DNA of 64,000 bases from Rhytidiadelphus loreus (GCA_947034895.1 OX344761.1:84333447-84397446), one strand, 5' to 3'; positions 1 through 11,846 are shown, numbered from the stretch's first letter. Numbers and translations: made by a program. Notes: generated by a model not told the origin, from the letters alone.

Positions 1-668
1 TCAAGAATCTCACAAAAGTCCCAACTCCAAATTTCAAATTTACAAAAGACCATAAGCACATCAAACTAGTGCTCATATCCCATGTCAACAATTTCAACCC
101 TGGAAACACCAAGGTAGCCTACCAACTATTATCAAATTTATGGACAAACAAATCTAGTCTTTGTTTCTCATAACCCTGTAAGGATGTTGAGGTCCTAAAA
201 GGTTTGATGAATGACTTCACTATTGTTAACTATAGAAATGAAGAATGCACCCATTGGAGTATTGGTTCAATAATCAAAGTATTTTGGTGACTACCTTGAT
301 CATGGGAGGTTGCATCCTTACAAGGTTAAAGTCATTCAACAACCACTTTTTAGAGAGAACAAGCCATAACACTCATGAACATGAAGGCAATGGCCCCTAT
401 GCTTCCCATGAATCAAAACTCCTTTCACTATAAAAAAATTGAATGCAAGCTTGCCCATGAATTGTGGATCACACTAACAAGAATTATTTGTGTTACAATG
501 AAACTGCAGAAGGCCCCCCTTTCCCTATTCAAGAATGTCATGGCGTTTCAGAGTTAAAATCTCAGCAAGGAGTGGGCGAAGATGAGGAGTAGTGCCCCGC
601 AGTGACCAAGCGCAGTCCTTTTTCGCATTGAAGCAGTAATAATGCGACATCAACCCTCCATTCAAAAA
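1..668. other. Downstream flank of the receptor kinase gene, no gene recognised
   Basis: AT-rich sequence with two overlapping plus-strand ORFs of about 60 codons (245-433 and 375-557) whose translations look like no family I recognise. The 3' untranslated region and poly(A) site of the minus-strand kinase gene must lie here, but I see no convincing poly(A) signal. Confidence 0.4.
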
Positions 669-3600
669 TCACGAAGTTTCATGAATCACGAGGCCACTCG
701 AGTCCAGCTGTCCACTCGAATCGACCTGGAAGTTGTGGTGGATGGTGGCTATGGCGTCGAGATGCATGAATTGATTGGAATTCGGAAGCTTCGGGATGGC
801 GGTGACATCGCCCGTCAAAATTTGGTGCACCAAGCGCATGGATGGCCGTGCACTTGGATTCGGCAAGCAGCACAACAGACCCAGTTTCAGTGCGCGCGTC
901 TGCTCGTCGTGCTCAAGCGCCACCTCCGCCTCGACTCTTCGCTTGAGCGTCCCTGCAAACTCGGCCCCACATTCTTCTCTCGCAAGAATTTGAGCTTGAC
1001 TCGAATCCCCGGAAGCACAGAACGTGGCTTGGTTGTTGTGGGTTGTGATTCGGAGACACGAATCGAGAGCACTCAAGAGATCGCCGGCTTCGTGTGCACG
1101 CCACACGCGGTGAAGGAGGACGACGTCGCGGGATTCGGAGTCCACGGGCTTCTTCCCGCAGATGACTTCGAGCATGAGTACGCCGAAGCTGTACACGTCG
1201 GTTTCTTTCGTGGCTTTCCCCGTGAACAGCATCTCCGGCGCCATGTAGCCCAATGTCCCTGCCATCAAGGTCGTCTTCTCCATCTTCTCGTGGTCGATGA
1301 GGCGCGCCAGGCCGAAGTCACCGAGATACGCGTTGAACTCCGCGTCGAGCAAGACGTTGCTGGACTTGATGTCGCGGTGGAGGACGCATTGCCGCCAATC
1401 CTCGTGCAAGTACTCGAGCGCGGCCGCGACGCCAGTGAGAATAGAGAATCGCGAACTCCACGCAAGCTCTTTCCTGTCTTTCCGTCGACCATTGTACAAC
1501 CACTGATCGAGGCTGCCGTTCGGCATGTAATCATACACAAGCAGAAAGCTCCTGTCTTCAATACACCACCCTTTCAATTGCATCAAGTTCCGGTGCCGGA
1601 TTTGGCCTATACTCGAGGCTTCCGCGAGAAACCCTTCCTCCCCTCCACACGACTCGGGAAGAATGCGCTTCACCGCGACGACCTCCCCTGCGGAGCGCAA
1701 CACGCCCTTGTACACAGAACCCATCCCGCCGCGCCCGATGAGCTCACTGAAATTCTTCGTTGCCGTGCTCAACTCCCGCAACGAGTACTTCCGTGGACCA
1801 AACTTCGCAAACAGAGGCTCACAGTAATGCAATCGCCGTCGTCGTCTCCTCCAACACCACCACACAGTCGCTCCTAACCCTAAACACGCCACCGACACCG
1901 CGATGCTCAGGATCAAAGTCACCACTCTGTTCCAATGAGTCTCTGTAGTCAGGGGCGACACCAAAACCTTCAAATACGCTGAGTGATTCCCGACGTCTTG
2001 CGGGAACCCCCCATTGAACAACGGCCCGGACTTCAGGTAACACCGCGAATCTCTCCCCCAGTACACCACCCCCTCGCACTTACAATCCTTCAGACAAAAC
2101 CCAACGCACTCCTCCTCGGTCGAATTGATGTACGGATACAACCGATTCGCAAACGGGAAATCGTTGTCCCCCACTTTCAGAAGCTGAATCTTGGAGCTAT
2201 TCACGTCGCAACTCGGCAGCTCAAGTTTCCGCTTACACCCCTTTGTCTTATACTTGGGATCCACAAACTCAAACCCATCCAGCGGACACGAGCATTGTCC
2301 CAAATACGCCGGAGACTCGGGATCCGGGCTACAGATAGCGTATGGTCCGCATTCAGCGAAAACTCCACACGGTTGCGTTACCCAGTTGCTCTCCATTGAC
2401 CATGAATTCGAGGTGCCCATCGTCCACGAGTACAACCTGAATCCGCCGTCGGGATCCAGCGTCGCCCGTCGGAGAGGACCCACATTAGATGACATCGAGC
2501 TCATCACCAAATGCTCCGAAGATGCGTTCCCCGCGTAGAAGTTGCCGTTGAAGAGGATGTGATCTGAGTCTGAGTTGTCGATCAAGTAAGGGTAGTAGAC
2601 TGTGTTGGGACTGATTGGGACGCTTACGTTGGACCAGGAGCTCGTGTTCCATGAGGAGATGCTCTTGCCGTTCCAGCTGAGGGTTAGGGCTGGGGAGCCG
2701 TTGATGGTAAGCCAGGTGCAGAAGTAGTAGCCCTCGCTCCAGTCGCCGGCGTCGCGCCAGGAAATGAGAGAACGGTTTTGGGATGCGTAAAGGGATTGGC
2801 CGGGGAGAAGTGTGTCGGTGGGCGTGTCGAAGCTTTCCCAGAGGGGGTTTGTGGAAGTGGAGTTCAGGAGGACCAGGTTGCCGGTGTCTTGCAACTGTAA
2901 GGAAGTCGCTTGCATCTACAAACGAACACAAGGATCAGAGTGCGAGCCTTGAGTTCTCGGAGAAGATGAAGAGCTCTGGTCACATTCTGTGGCCATTCTG
3001 TGGCCACTGTGAATACAGTGAATGCTGCCAATCTTTGCTCTGAAGGCCCCATACCAAAGTTCACAAGACAATGGGAGAGAGAATAGAAACATCATAATTG
3101 TAGGATTCTACAATGGGTTCGGAATTGGACAATGGTGTAATTGGGAAACCGAAAACAGGTCAGAATTACACAAAGGTGGAATTGGGATCAAGGAAGAGCT
3201 TGACTTTTGACACCTCTAAAATGAAAAATCAGTGCTTGGATTGTTAGTGGGTTTCAAAGTAGCCACTTTGATTGTTGGAGGTTCCTATTATTGATTGATA
3301 GAACTTGTTATGTGGATTGAGAATAGCATGATTCTTGAATTTGGAAATAAACAAGAGCATGGCCTTGGGGTTTCAAAGTAGGCACTTGGAGGTTCTCATT
3401 GATTGACAAAGTGCACCATGCAGTATCCTCTGCCATGTGCAGCGTTAGTTGCTGCGCTTCCAGCGGAAGTCACCCAACGCTGCACAACGGGGTGTCCCCC
3501 CTGCTGCAGGAATTTGCAATAGCATTTTCTTAGGAAACGGCATCAGTGTTTCCTTGAAAAACTGTGACAATGGTTGCTAAGCTAGCACTGACTGATCTGA

Positions 3601-4129
3601 TCATGAGATTGTTACAGTTGCAAAAAAAATTCCCCAAGACCACTGAAAACTGCCACTTTCATGAGAACACCGACGCAGCTACTCAGCTAGGGAGTGTTTG
3701 TGATCGGCGACTTACGGGTGTATTGCCTGACGTCCACACAGGCTGCCGCGTATTCCTCCCCGGATCGAAAAGGGCCAGCGTCCCGTCCCCTCCAAATTCC
3801 AGGTACGAGTCTCTCCCGAGCTTGAGATCCCGTCGCGGCATCCACACCACCGTGGGATCTGGTTCCCGCGACACCAGTTGCTGGTACCAGATCCCGAACC
3901 CAAGCCCCCCACCCGACGTCGACGAGGGGAAGAATCCCAGTTCGAAGATCCCCTTCGGAGAAACCAAGCTCTGCATTCGGGACAGCGTCGCCGCCAACGG
4001 CAAGCTGGTCGTCGTCGTCGTCGTCGTCTTCTTCGCGAGTGCCACTTCGGGCATCACAGTGGCGACGAGCAGAACAATCAGCCAGGCGAGCACGTCGACA
4101 TGACTCTTCTCCGCCCTTGGCCGAGTCAT
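669..4129 (-). CDS. G-type lectin receptor-like serine/threonine kinase with an L-type-like kinase domain (two exons)
   Basis: Predicted plasma-membrane receptor kinase, 886 residues: exon 1 is 4129-3716 (138 codons), exon 2 is 2915-669 (748 codons plus stop). ATG at 4129 has A at -3 and opens a signal peptide (hydrophobic core about residues 11-26). A bulb-lectin domain spans the splice junction (exon 2 continues DTGNLVLLN, WESFDTPTDTLLPGQ). An S-locus/EGF-like cysteine region follows (about 315-368), then a PAN-like cysteine cluster (about 372-442), a transmembrane helix (about 469-491) and a WRRRRRRL stop-transfer. The kinase has glycine loop GRGGMGSVYKG (about 533-542), Lys554, Glu570, HRD with Asp653, DFG at 671-673 and APE at 697-699, so it should be active. 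HRDIKSSNVLLDAEFNA, LGDFGLARL and LVYDYMPNGSLD are phrases of L-type lectin kinases, whereas the ectodomain is G-type. About 40 residues (762-800) appear inserted before the last kinase helix. Ligand unknown. It is the only intact gene here. Confidence 0.9.
2916..3715 (-). other. Phase-0 intron of the receptor kinase gene
   Basis: On the minus strand the exon 1 frame reads through ACACCC into GTAAGT, a consensus plant donor at 3715-3710. The acceptor TTCGTTTGTAG ends at 2916 directly before the first codon of exon 2. Both exon ends fall between codons, so splicing restores one bulb-lectin domain; without it exon 1 stops ten codons later. Length 800 nt, more AT-rich than the exons. Confidence 0.88.
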
Positions 4130-4740
4130 AATCCTCGCACACCGGATTCAAATACCCCCAAACGCATCAGTTAAAACCACGAGTGCAATTGCGCCATCGC
4201 TAGCATACGCACACAAAAAAAACTCGCTGCTTTCTTTGAAGGTACGTAACGACCGATGCGAGTGGCGATTCCACAACCTGCGTCACTGCAATCGCGACCT
4301 CGCTCGCAAACCCACAGAAAAGAAGCGCTGGATTCGACCGACGTGAGTGGCAATTCCCAGGTGTCGTGGAAGATTGAGAGATTGAGCAAGGATTCGCAAT
4401 AAATAATGTGACTGTACCGACTTTTAATTAATTGCTGCGATTCCGATGAGGTTCAATTTCAGCTCATGGCCCAATCTCGCGGGCACCAGACGCGAAGCCC
4501 CTTGCAACTTGCAATTTCTATGCTTGAGTAAATGATCGTCAAGGTTTGACACCAACTGTGCGATGGATCTGGATTGCATGGATCGTTTCGCAGCTACAGC
4601 TGTAGCTGTAGAAAAGGTGAAGAAGTGAAATGCGTTTTTTAGATGCGGGGACCAGAAATTGACTGTGCTTGAGGTGTAGTGGTCAACTGCACGCAGACTC
4701 TCTAGCATTTAAAGAGCACATGTCAGTTTGAGATGTTTGT
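4130..4740 (-). promoter_or_regulatory. 5' flank and probable leader of the receptor kinase gene
   Basis: The sequence stays GC-rich for about 300 bases upstream of the start codon and then becomes AT-rich, as expected for a leader plus proximal promoter. A 72-codon minus-strand ORF (4389-4171) ends 42 bases before the start codon and could be an upstream ORF. No TATA box sits at an obvious distance; a TATATAA-like run on the minus strand near 4787-4796 is far upstream. Confidence 0.4.
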
Positions 4741-4967
4741 AAAGATTGGGAACCAATTAATTTTGAACCAAAATGAAAAATTTGATTATATAAATTGAAG
4801 ATAGCTATTCTTTAAACAACACTAGATCGAAAGTTTGTTACTTGTGTTTTACAAGCTCTTTATTCTCAAACTGATTGCTTTTGTCAATGTGGCTTGGTCT
4901 TCAACCATGCACCCAAACAAAAACGAGGCTGTCCCCTCTTGAAAAAATCACTGGCCATTGATTTTTT

Positions 4968-5540
4968 TTAACCCCTAAAGTTCCAAGGCCATTTTTTTGC
5001 CTAAACCACTCAAAACTACCACTTCTGCTACGTTCACCTATGAAATAAATTTTTAAATAATCATAGGATCTTTTTCTACACTTGTCTTAGATCAGGTGAT
5101 AAATTTTTTGTGATGTTTAACCGTGTAGATTGAAAGATATTAGCATTCAAAGTGGAAGAAAAAAAATTCTTTCAAGAAGTTGCTATAATTGCCTGCAAAA
5201 CAAGAAACTCCATAACTTTCACATCACTAATTCAAATGGAATGAATCAAAGCTTCCCATTTAGAAGAAAATATAATCTAAAAGAAAAAAATATCAAAAAA
5301 TTTATTTCAATTTTTTGTGAATTTTTTTTTGTTGCCCGGTTTCCCCATTTTGAGGTTATTGTGGCATAACTTTTGCTCATGGGCACCAATTGGAATAAAA
5401 ATTATATTCTTGGAAAGCTCTTAAGTTTATCTATCTTATGAGAAAGTCTCAAAAAGTTTTAGTAAAAATTGAGATCATAGGAGCCTGCCCAAAATCCATT
5501 TTGTCCCTCGTACTAGGGACAATGGGACTTTAGGGGTTAA
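4968..5540 (+). mobile_element. T family element, both ends present (copy T1)
   Basis: Left end TTAACCCCTAAAGTTCC at 4968, right end GGGACTTTAGGGGTTAA ending 5540: terminal inverted repeats directly bounded by TTAA on both sides. Flanks outside TTAA do not match, so the target duplication is no longer than TTAA. A stem-loop TTGTCCC/GGGACAA lies just inside the right end (5501-5522). The interior shares blocks with other T copies (an 'aggatctt' block, a 'cataacttttg' block). No credible protein, so non-autonomous. Confidence 0.72.
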
Positions 5541-6184
5541 ATGCTTCCCCTCCAAAATACCGTCCAATTCTCAAAAAATCACAAGTTGTTGATCTTTGTG
5601 AGATTTAATCCGAGCCATCTAAATATGAATCCAGAATATAGTATGAAATATGGATATGGATATAAATACCAAATATAATATGGATATGGGAACGGATACG
5701 GGAGTGTATATATATATACTAGATACGACTTCAATATATTGTATGGATACAAGATACCGATATGTTTTGATGCTGAATTGTCCCATATTGATTGTCCCAT
5801 AATACGGGTTCTCAAAATTACAAATGGGGAAGGAGAGGGGAGTAGGGGGGTAATAATGTATTATTTCTTAAAAAAAAAATTGGGTGCATTGTGACATAGT
5901 TTTACAATGCACAATGCACCCAAAAGAGACAATAACTACCTCCTCCAACCCAAGGAATTTGTCAATGTGGCTTGGCTTTCAACAATTCAATTGTACTTGA
6001 TTCCAAATTAGATGATTCTTACCTTAGTTAAATTAAACCTCTCTTTCTTCTCTATTTTTTTTCCTGTAGTCATTTGTCACCTTTCTACTTTAATTTAATA
6101 AATAACTTAATTTTCATTTATATTTTGTGTGTTTCATCAATGCCCATGAATGTTAACCTTTAAAGATACAAAGTATTCACCAAA
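5541..6184. other. AT-rich spacer with a pyrimidine-purine simple repeat
   Basis: No gene recognised. About 5620-5770 is built from degenerate 'atatggatat' units, which gives a Tyr/Pro/Tyr-rich minus-strand ORF (5815-5579) that I treat as an artefact of the repeat. Confidence 0.4.
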
Positions 6185-6680
6185 CTTGACAATTTTGAGA
6201 AAAATCATTATAAAGTACGGAGTACTATTTGGAAGAATAGTTTGAAATTGATATATGAATAAAAGTTGTAGGTTTTGAATTTTGGATTCCATCCGTACGA
6301 TTAGATTCACCAATGCTATTAGCAATATTTTTTATAAATTTGAAAGAGAAATTTCAAAATTCCTTCAAAATTTGATTACAAGCAAAATAATATTAGTTTT
6401 GAGTAAAATTTGTTGGGATGGATTTGAATCGAGGTTCTCTTGACATGGTGATTTCTTTTTAAATTAATGTGTTCTTTAAAATCTATGACCTCATTTTTGC
6501 AAATCCAATTTTGAACTTAGACTCAATACAATTTTGACTTAATCAACCACTTGTATACTTCCACACTTGTAATTTTAGAAAAATATGTATTCTAGTAACA
6601 CCAAATCCAATCGTTAAATAGGACAACAACTTGATAATGTATCTCCACAAATTAGGATGACTTTCATCTAAGTGGTAATG
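6185..6680 (+). repeat. Interspersed repeat family N, copy 1
   Basis: About 500 bp that reappears in inverted orientation at about 14895-15405, roughly 80% alike by eye with small indels. Shared landmarks include 'attatttggaagaata', 'gattccatcc', 'ggtgattt' and 'tatctccacaaatta'. No coding frame is kept in both copies. Ends and class unknown. Confidence 0.6.
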
Positions 6681-7152
6681 AAAAAGAAACAAGAATATCA
6701 ATGTGTTTGTCGTCCAAAAATTGGACATCAAACTCTAAAGGGTTAGTATATAATCACCTCATCACTACAATGGATATCGTTTTGTGCTCTGGGCCCAAAA
6801 TGAATGGGATAAATGGGAAGTCCCCGAGACAGAACTTCCAAGAATCAGGACCATACACTGGCCCAGCATGCAATCACATGCAGTCGGGTTTTTTATGCAC
6901 GATTTTTTTTTCCATTTGTTGATTGCCAAGCTAAGACGTCGGCGAATTTTAGTAATTTTGGGGGGTCAAAACAGCTATATTTTAAGACCAAGAGTCAAAT
7001 TTAATCTAAATAATTATCACCTAGTTTTTTTATATAGAAAATTATTACTAAATATCATCCAAGTACCACATGAGCTATAAAGAAATACCTAGCTACTAAC
7101 CAAAATTTCATTAAAATGGTTGTATTCCATTCAAATGATGTAGAAGGGGAAG
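6681..7152. other. Spacer, nothing recognised
   Basis: AT-rich, with three overlapping short ORFs (60-98 codons) in different frames that resemble nothing I know. Confidence 0.4.
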
Positions 7153-7405
7153 CATTACATGTTTTTTGAGGCCTAGGAGAGCCCGTTTCAAGGTTGTTCC
7201 CCGCAGTGAAGGATAGCCGATTGTTGGGAAAAAAAAATTTAATTCTTAAAATGGTAAAAGAAGTTGAATTTTTTTTCTTCCGGAAATGACTTGGTTGCCT
7301 CTCGACCACGCAGGACGCTGAGGTGGAAGGCTAGCTGTCCTGTTCCCTGTGTTCTCGCAGCAGGGGAACCCACAGTCTCTTAGAGGCCTCAAAAACCATC
7401 TAATG
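7153..7405 (+). mobile_element. MITE family M, copy M3
   Basis: 253 bp bounded by inverted repeats: left CATTACATGTTTTTTGAGG, right mirror of CATTAGATGGTTTTTGAGG, continuing into GGCCT. The core has GC-rich segments separated by an A/T-rich middle. Two relatives with the same CATTA termini and GC-rich core motifs lie at 12037-12342 and 16797-17084. No coding capacity and no clear target duplication. Confidence 0.6.
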
Positions 7406-8020
7406 GGTGAAAATGAACAATTTCGTTAACTAATTCACCCAGGGGGGAACACTTACGGTTTTTAGAAAACTACGTGAGTTAAAAGATAGGGTTCATTTAA
7501 TTCAAAGGGGGCAAATTTTATAGAATTTGTAGAGATACTGTAGGGTTCATGAAATGCTACACACTCTAATATATATAATTTAGGGTAAGTAAAAACATCA
7601 TATAATAGGAATTTTTATTAATAAGTTAGCCTTGACAAATAGAAGCCATGCAAATTTTTCATAATATGATGAGTATAGATGTGGACAAATAATTTCATAT
7701 GGATGATAAAATGGACATATTCAAGAAAATCTACAATGAAGGGCAGTCGACTAAAATTGTGTCATGGTACTTGTAGTGTATATATAAAAACAAACTAAAT
7801 GTAAATGTAAAACATCAACTAAAAGTAGAAAAATTGTCACATTGTATAAATAGGAAGGTTTACTTTAGTGGGTTCAACAAATTGAAAATTGTACAATATG
7901 AAGATAGAATTTATAATTCATTTAACTCTAAGCCTTGAAGCCATATGTGCTAATCACATTCATATTGAATGAGATTTTCATGGGATAGTTTCATTAGGAA
8001 TTCTAAAGTGTTCAATGTTA
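7406..8020. other. Spacer, nothing recognised
   Basis: AT-rich sequence without a plausible ORF or an obvious repeat end. Confidence 0.4.
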
Positions 8021-8910
8021 TTAACCCCTAAAGACTAGAAGGTGTTTTGGAAGAGGAAGAATCCAAAATTGCTAACTTTGATGCATTGCCTAAAATAAAA
8101 AATTATTTAAAAAAAATCCAATTGTATAAAAGTGTATTATATAGTTATAACAATGTGTAGAAACAATTTCAGCCCATTTGACCATGTGGATTGAAAGATT
8201 ATAATGTTTGAAGTGAGAAAAAAAATCTTTATTTTCATTCTTGCAAACTAGGATCAATAGACTTCAAGCCCTCTTAGAGTAAAATATTTGGTCTACACAA
8301 AAATGAGGATTTTGACTATTCATAAATATATGATGTTGAATTCACTCATAAAAAATCTAAATCAACTTGCAATGCAAAGAGGTTAAATGCATTGGCAATA
8401 CACTAGTCTTTTTTTGATGATTTCTTGTGCAATGATATATTTTTTAATTTGGAATCCAAATGGTTAAAAATTAGAGACAAATGTTTAGAATATTTGGGAA
8501 AAATTTCAAGAACTTTGACTTCACATATTGCAAGATAATAGGGCTTGAGGTTAGAAGAAAAGTTTTTTTTCTTGAAGCCACCCTAACATAGCTAATAAAG
8601 TCTGACTCCTTTGAGAATGTGATTTGAGAACTAAATTGTTTTTTATAATTGTATGACATATTTTATTAGTAACATAAATGCGAAATTTCAATAGTTGATG
8701 AGATTTTTTGCAAAAGACGCCCCAAAGATGCCCAAATTGCAAGGGCTACCAAAAAAATTTAGAACAGAAAAAAATTATATTTCCACTAAAAGGATACATG
8801 TTCACATCTTGTGTCAAAATTTGATGAACATTTGACCAAAATTGACTTCAGAGGGACCTACTTAGAGTTTCAATTGTTCATTCAATGGGCAATTGGCCTT
8901 TATGGGTTAA
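8021..8910 (+). mobile_element. T family element, both ends present (copy T2)
   Basis: Left end TTAACCCCTAAAGACTAG at 8021, right end GGCCTTTATGGGTTAA ending at 8910. TTAA borders both ends and the outer flanks do not match. The interior has the family block 'tgaccatgtggattgaaag'. No coding capacity. Confidence 0.6.
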
Positions 8911-10004
8911 AAATTGCCACTTGAATTCAATTGATTATTGTTGATTTCACAATGTCTACCCCATACATAGATGTAGTAGATGGAAGAGAAAATTTGTGAA
9001 GAAGGTGGGGGTGCGAGAAAATTGGACACTTGAATTTTTATATGTAAGATAGACCCATTTAAAAACTTGCATGAATGAATTTATAAAAACTATAGGGTAT
9101 TGGAAATATGCCCTTCTTAGCTTTTTATGTAAAAATACAATCATCTTAAATGCAATAATTAAGGTAAATAGCCCCACATAAAATACCCTCTTAACTCAGG
9201 TGTATACCTTAAATTACAAGGAGTGATCCCCCCGAGCTAGTTCAAGGTGCCAAAAATTGTGATTCATGAGCACAAAGCTCAAAAGTCTAGGAGAGGTATA
9301 GGTTTCGTAATGCAGTCTCAACATAGTAAAAGTGCCAAGTTTGTAGAAATCAATGCCAATTTAACGAAATCAACACTGAAAGAAGGAAATGAATGGAAAA
9401 AAATGGCATATAGAACACGGCCATTAGAATGAAACTTTCCACTATTACTTCTCCAAAATGATCTCCAAACAAAAACAAACTAACTAATCACATCTTTTGC
9501 ATGTTTGGGTTTGTCGGTCTGGACTTGCTATGGAGTCAATTAAGGTGGGTACACCCAAAATTGCACCCTACTTGAAACCGCCATCATCATGATTGTACTT
9601 TGTGTACATCTCCAAAATCAATATGTAAATAAGCATGTGGAAGATACAATTTTAAAACTCCTACGCACCAAAATAACTTTGACCCTTTCTAACTTTTGCA
9701 TACAATATCCAAATGTTCTGCGTGTTGTCACCTCTTTACACTTTCCGACCAAAAAATCAATGCAAACTGATTTGTCTGACCATGAATTCTACATAATAGT
9801 AACCATGTAGCAAAAAGTCAGTGGCGATTTGGGAGGTGCAAGGGAAAGGATATGATTCAGGGAGCCCATCTGAACCTTACGCACAATGAACTCCTATTCA
9901 TTTGAATTTGCAGCCAATGCAAAACATAAGAAATTGCTACATGAAAAAAATAACATGATTGATCCACTGATCTGAAAGAAGCAATATATAATCTGCACTG
10001 GTTC
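8911..10004. other. Spacer, nothing recognised
   Basis: AT-rich DNA. Short ORFs at 9177-8956 (minus), 9247-9432 and 9589-9810 (plus) match no family I recognise and have no gene context. Confidence 0.4.
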
Positions 10005-10550
10005 AGATTCCTCCGTCACTCTGCCTGTGCTGGTGAATTACAGCGTGATCACAAGCCGTGTGGGTGTACGTACGTTCCACCTTTCCAATTAAAGTTCCAA
10101 GTCGATCAGTTGGAATCGATCAGCTTCAGCTTGGACCCCCACGTACTCCAATTCAAAGCTGAAAGCTAGGCCAAAATCTAGCTCCTGTAAGTTTTTGGAT
10201 TGGGAAGTGCAGACTTGGAGTGACTTTCATGTTCCATCTCTTACCTCAGAAGTCCAGGACGTACGAGTTGCAAGAAACCGATAGCCAAGGTCGTGGGAGC
10301 CGCGGTTTTTCAAATTCCTGCAGCAGCAGAACAGGACACTCGCTGCGACAGACAGATATGGAAAAACCGACAGGTCTACGGAGAGGTTTTTCCGAAAGTC
10401 AGGCATACAGTGAGTGTCTTGGAACCAGTGTCACTGAGTCACTCACCTCCTCTCACTTAGCCATGGGAAGGACGGACGGACGGGGTGGTCACCTTGGAAA
10501 TCACGTCCGACTTTGGTTGTGGATACAGACAGTCTGTATCATTCAGTGTT
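10005..10550. other. GC-rich island, possible promoter, exon or non-coding RNA
   Basis: A block of clearly higher GC and complexity than the DNA on either side. It contains a 110-codon plus-strand ORF (10220-10552) with an internal ATG in good context (TTAGCCATGG near 10462) and short palindromic motifs such as CAGTGTCACTG near 10430. The translation resembles no known family. It could be a gene's promoter and first exon, a non-coding RNA or an old insertion. Confidence 0.3.
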
Positions 10551-11071
10551 AATTTAAAAAAAAGGAGAAAGAAAGAAGGAAAAAAGAAGACCCTCATTGG
10601 AGGTCAAACTAGTTAAGTGTGGAAGACCTTCGGCCTTCAGTACGTTGTTGCAACAAAAAAATTCCAATGATGAACATATGAGTATTTTTTTGTCTTACAT
10701 AGAAAAGATTCTTTGTCAATTATTGGTTTGTAGTGTCCTTACAAGATAAACGAGGGTTGGTAAGTGAGTGATTTATAATAAATGAACTTTCAATACCTAG
10801 TATGAACATGTATGAACATGCTAGATTGCAATTGATATGGGATTAACAATGGTATCTTGTATCTTGTATTCCATACATGTAGTACCCTATATGTTGTGTT
10901 GTACCAATATTCCATTTCACACATTTGTGTTTTGTGTATTGTATCTATTGGTATTTTACATATATATTTTGTATATTGTGATGTATCAAACTTTTTTTGA
11001 TTTTGTTGTGGGAAGGGGAATTATAGACAAATCATGTGTTTTATTTATTTATTACTTGTAGGGGTGGTTTA
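10551..11071. other. AT-rich spacer
   Basis: Contains an imperfect run of 'ttgtatc/ttgtatt' words near 10850-10990 that gives a hydrophobic short ORF (10837-11061); no gene recognised. Confidence 0.4.
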
Positions 11072-11846
11072 TTAACCCTAAATGATCCAAGCAACCATTT
11101 TTTGAGTCGTTGCCCCTCTTTTTTGAGCTTACTATTTTCAAATTTTTGAGTTTTTTTTAAATAAAAAATATTTCTAGAAAATAGACTACATTATGAATTC
11201 AATGGGGGATAGCTTCATCAATTTCCAAATTAAACTACACCTTGTGAAAGTTTTTAAAGTTAAGTGGTGTAGTGGAGTCTACAACTTATTTGGGGGGGTG
11301 GGAGCAATTTTGGCATGGACTAAAAAGTCAATCAACCAATGTGATTCTTGCCAACGTCAAATAGGGCAAATGCACTTTGAAGAGGGCAAATCCAAGTTCA
11401 AGGAGAAGACAAACTGTCTCCCATTCTTTTTTGTCTTACAAACACTACTTTCATTTCACTGACCATTGTGCATTGCAAGCTTCACCATGAATTGAAAAAT
11501 ACTTGGAATGTTGTGAAATTTTGTATGTACATTTTCAACTCTCTTTTCTTTCATTAAGGACAAAAAGGCATCATTTCAAAATATTCTCACAAAGATATGC
11601 CCCTTCAAAGTGCACTACCTTGTATTTCCATTAACCCAAACAAAACTTAAAATATCTTGAGATGAATTGTGCAATCAAATAATCTGAATTTTTTTGAGGT
11701 TTTAAACTCTCAAATGAAAATAAACTTCAAGATCCTACAATTATATTATATTTAATCTCAAGGAAAAATGAGAAAATAAATTCATAAAGATTTTGGCAGT
11801 TTTGGCCCATTTTGAAAGTATATCCCCTTGGGTCATTAGGGGTTAT
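11072..11846 (+). mobile_element. T-like element (copy T3)
   Basis: Left end TTAACCCTAAATGATCC at 11072, right end GGGTCATTAGGGGTTA ending about 11846: complementary in the same way as other T copies, although the last base of the right TTAA is changed. Interior similarity to other copies is not clear to me. An 89-codon ORF at 11193-11462 is unrecognised. Confidence 0.45.

Noticed and set aside
245..557. Short ORFs near the window start
   Set aside because: No recognisable motif, overlapping frames, no gene context.
642..1877. 411-codon plus-strand ORF
   Set aside because: It is the antisense shadow of the kinase exon, created by GC-rich codons; the minus strand has all kinase motifs and a clean splice junction.
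3687..4174. ORFs overlapping exon 1 in other frames on both strands
   Set aside because: The exon 1 frame gives a signal peptide and a bulb-lectin start and splices in frame; the others are Asp- or Arg-rich shadows.
5579..5815. Tyr/Pro-rich 78-codon minus-strand ORF
   Set aside because: Translation of an 'atatggatat' simple repeat.
7055..7309. 84-codon minus-strand ORF
   Set aside because: Covers MITE M3 and flanking AT-rich DNA; no family resemblance.
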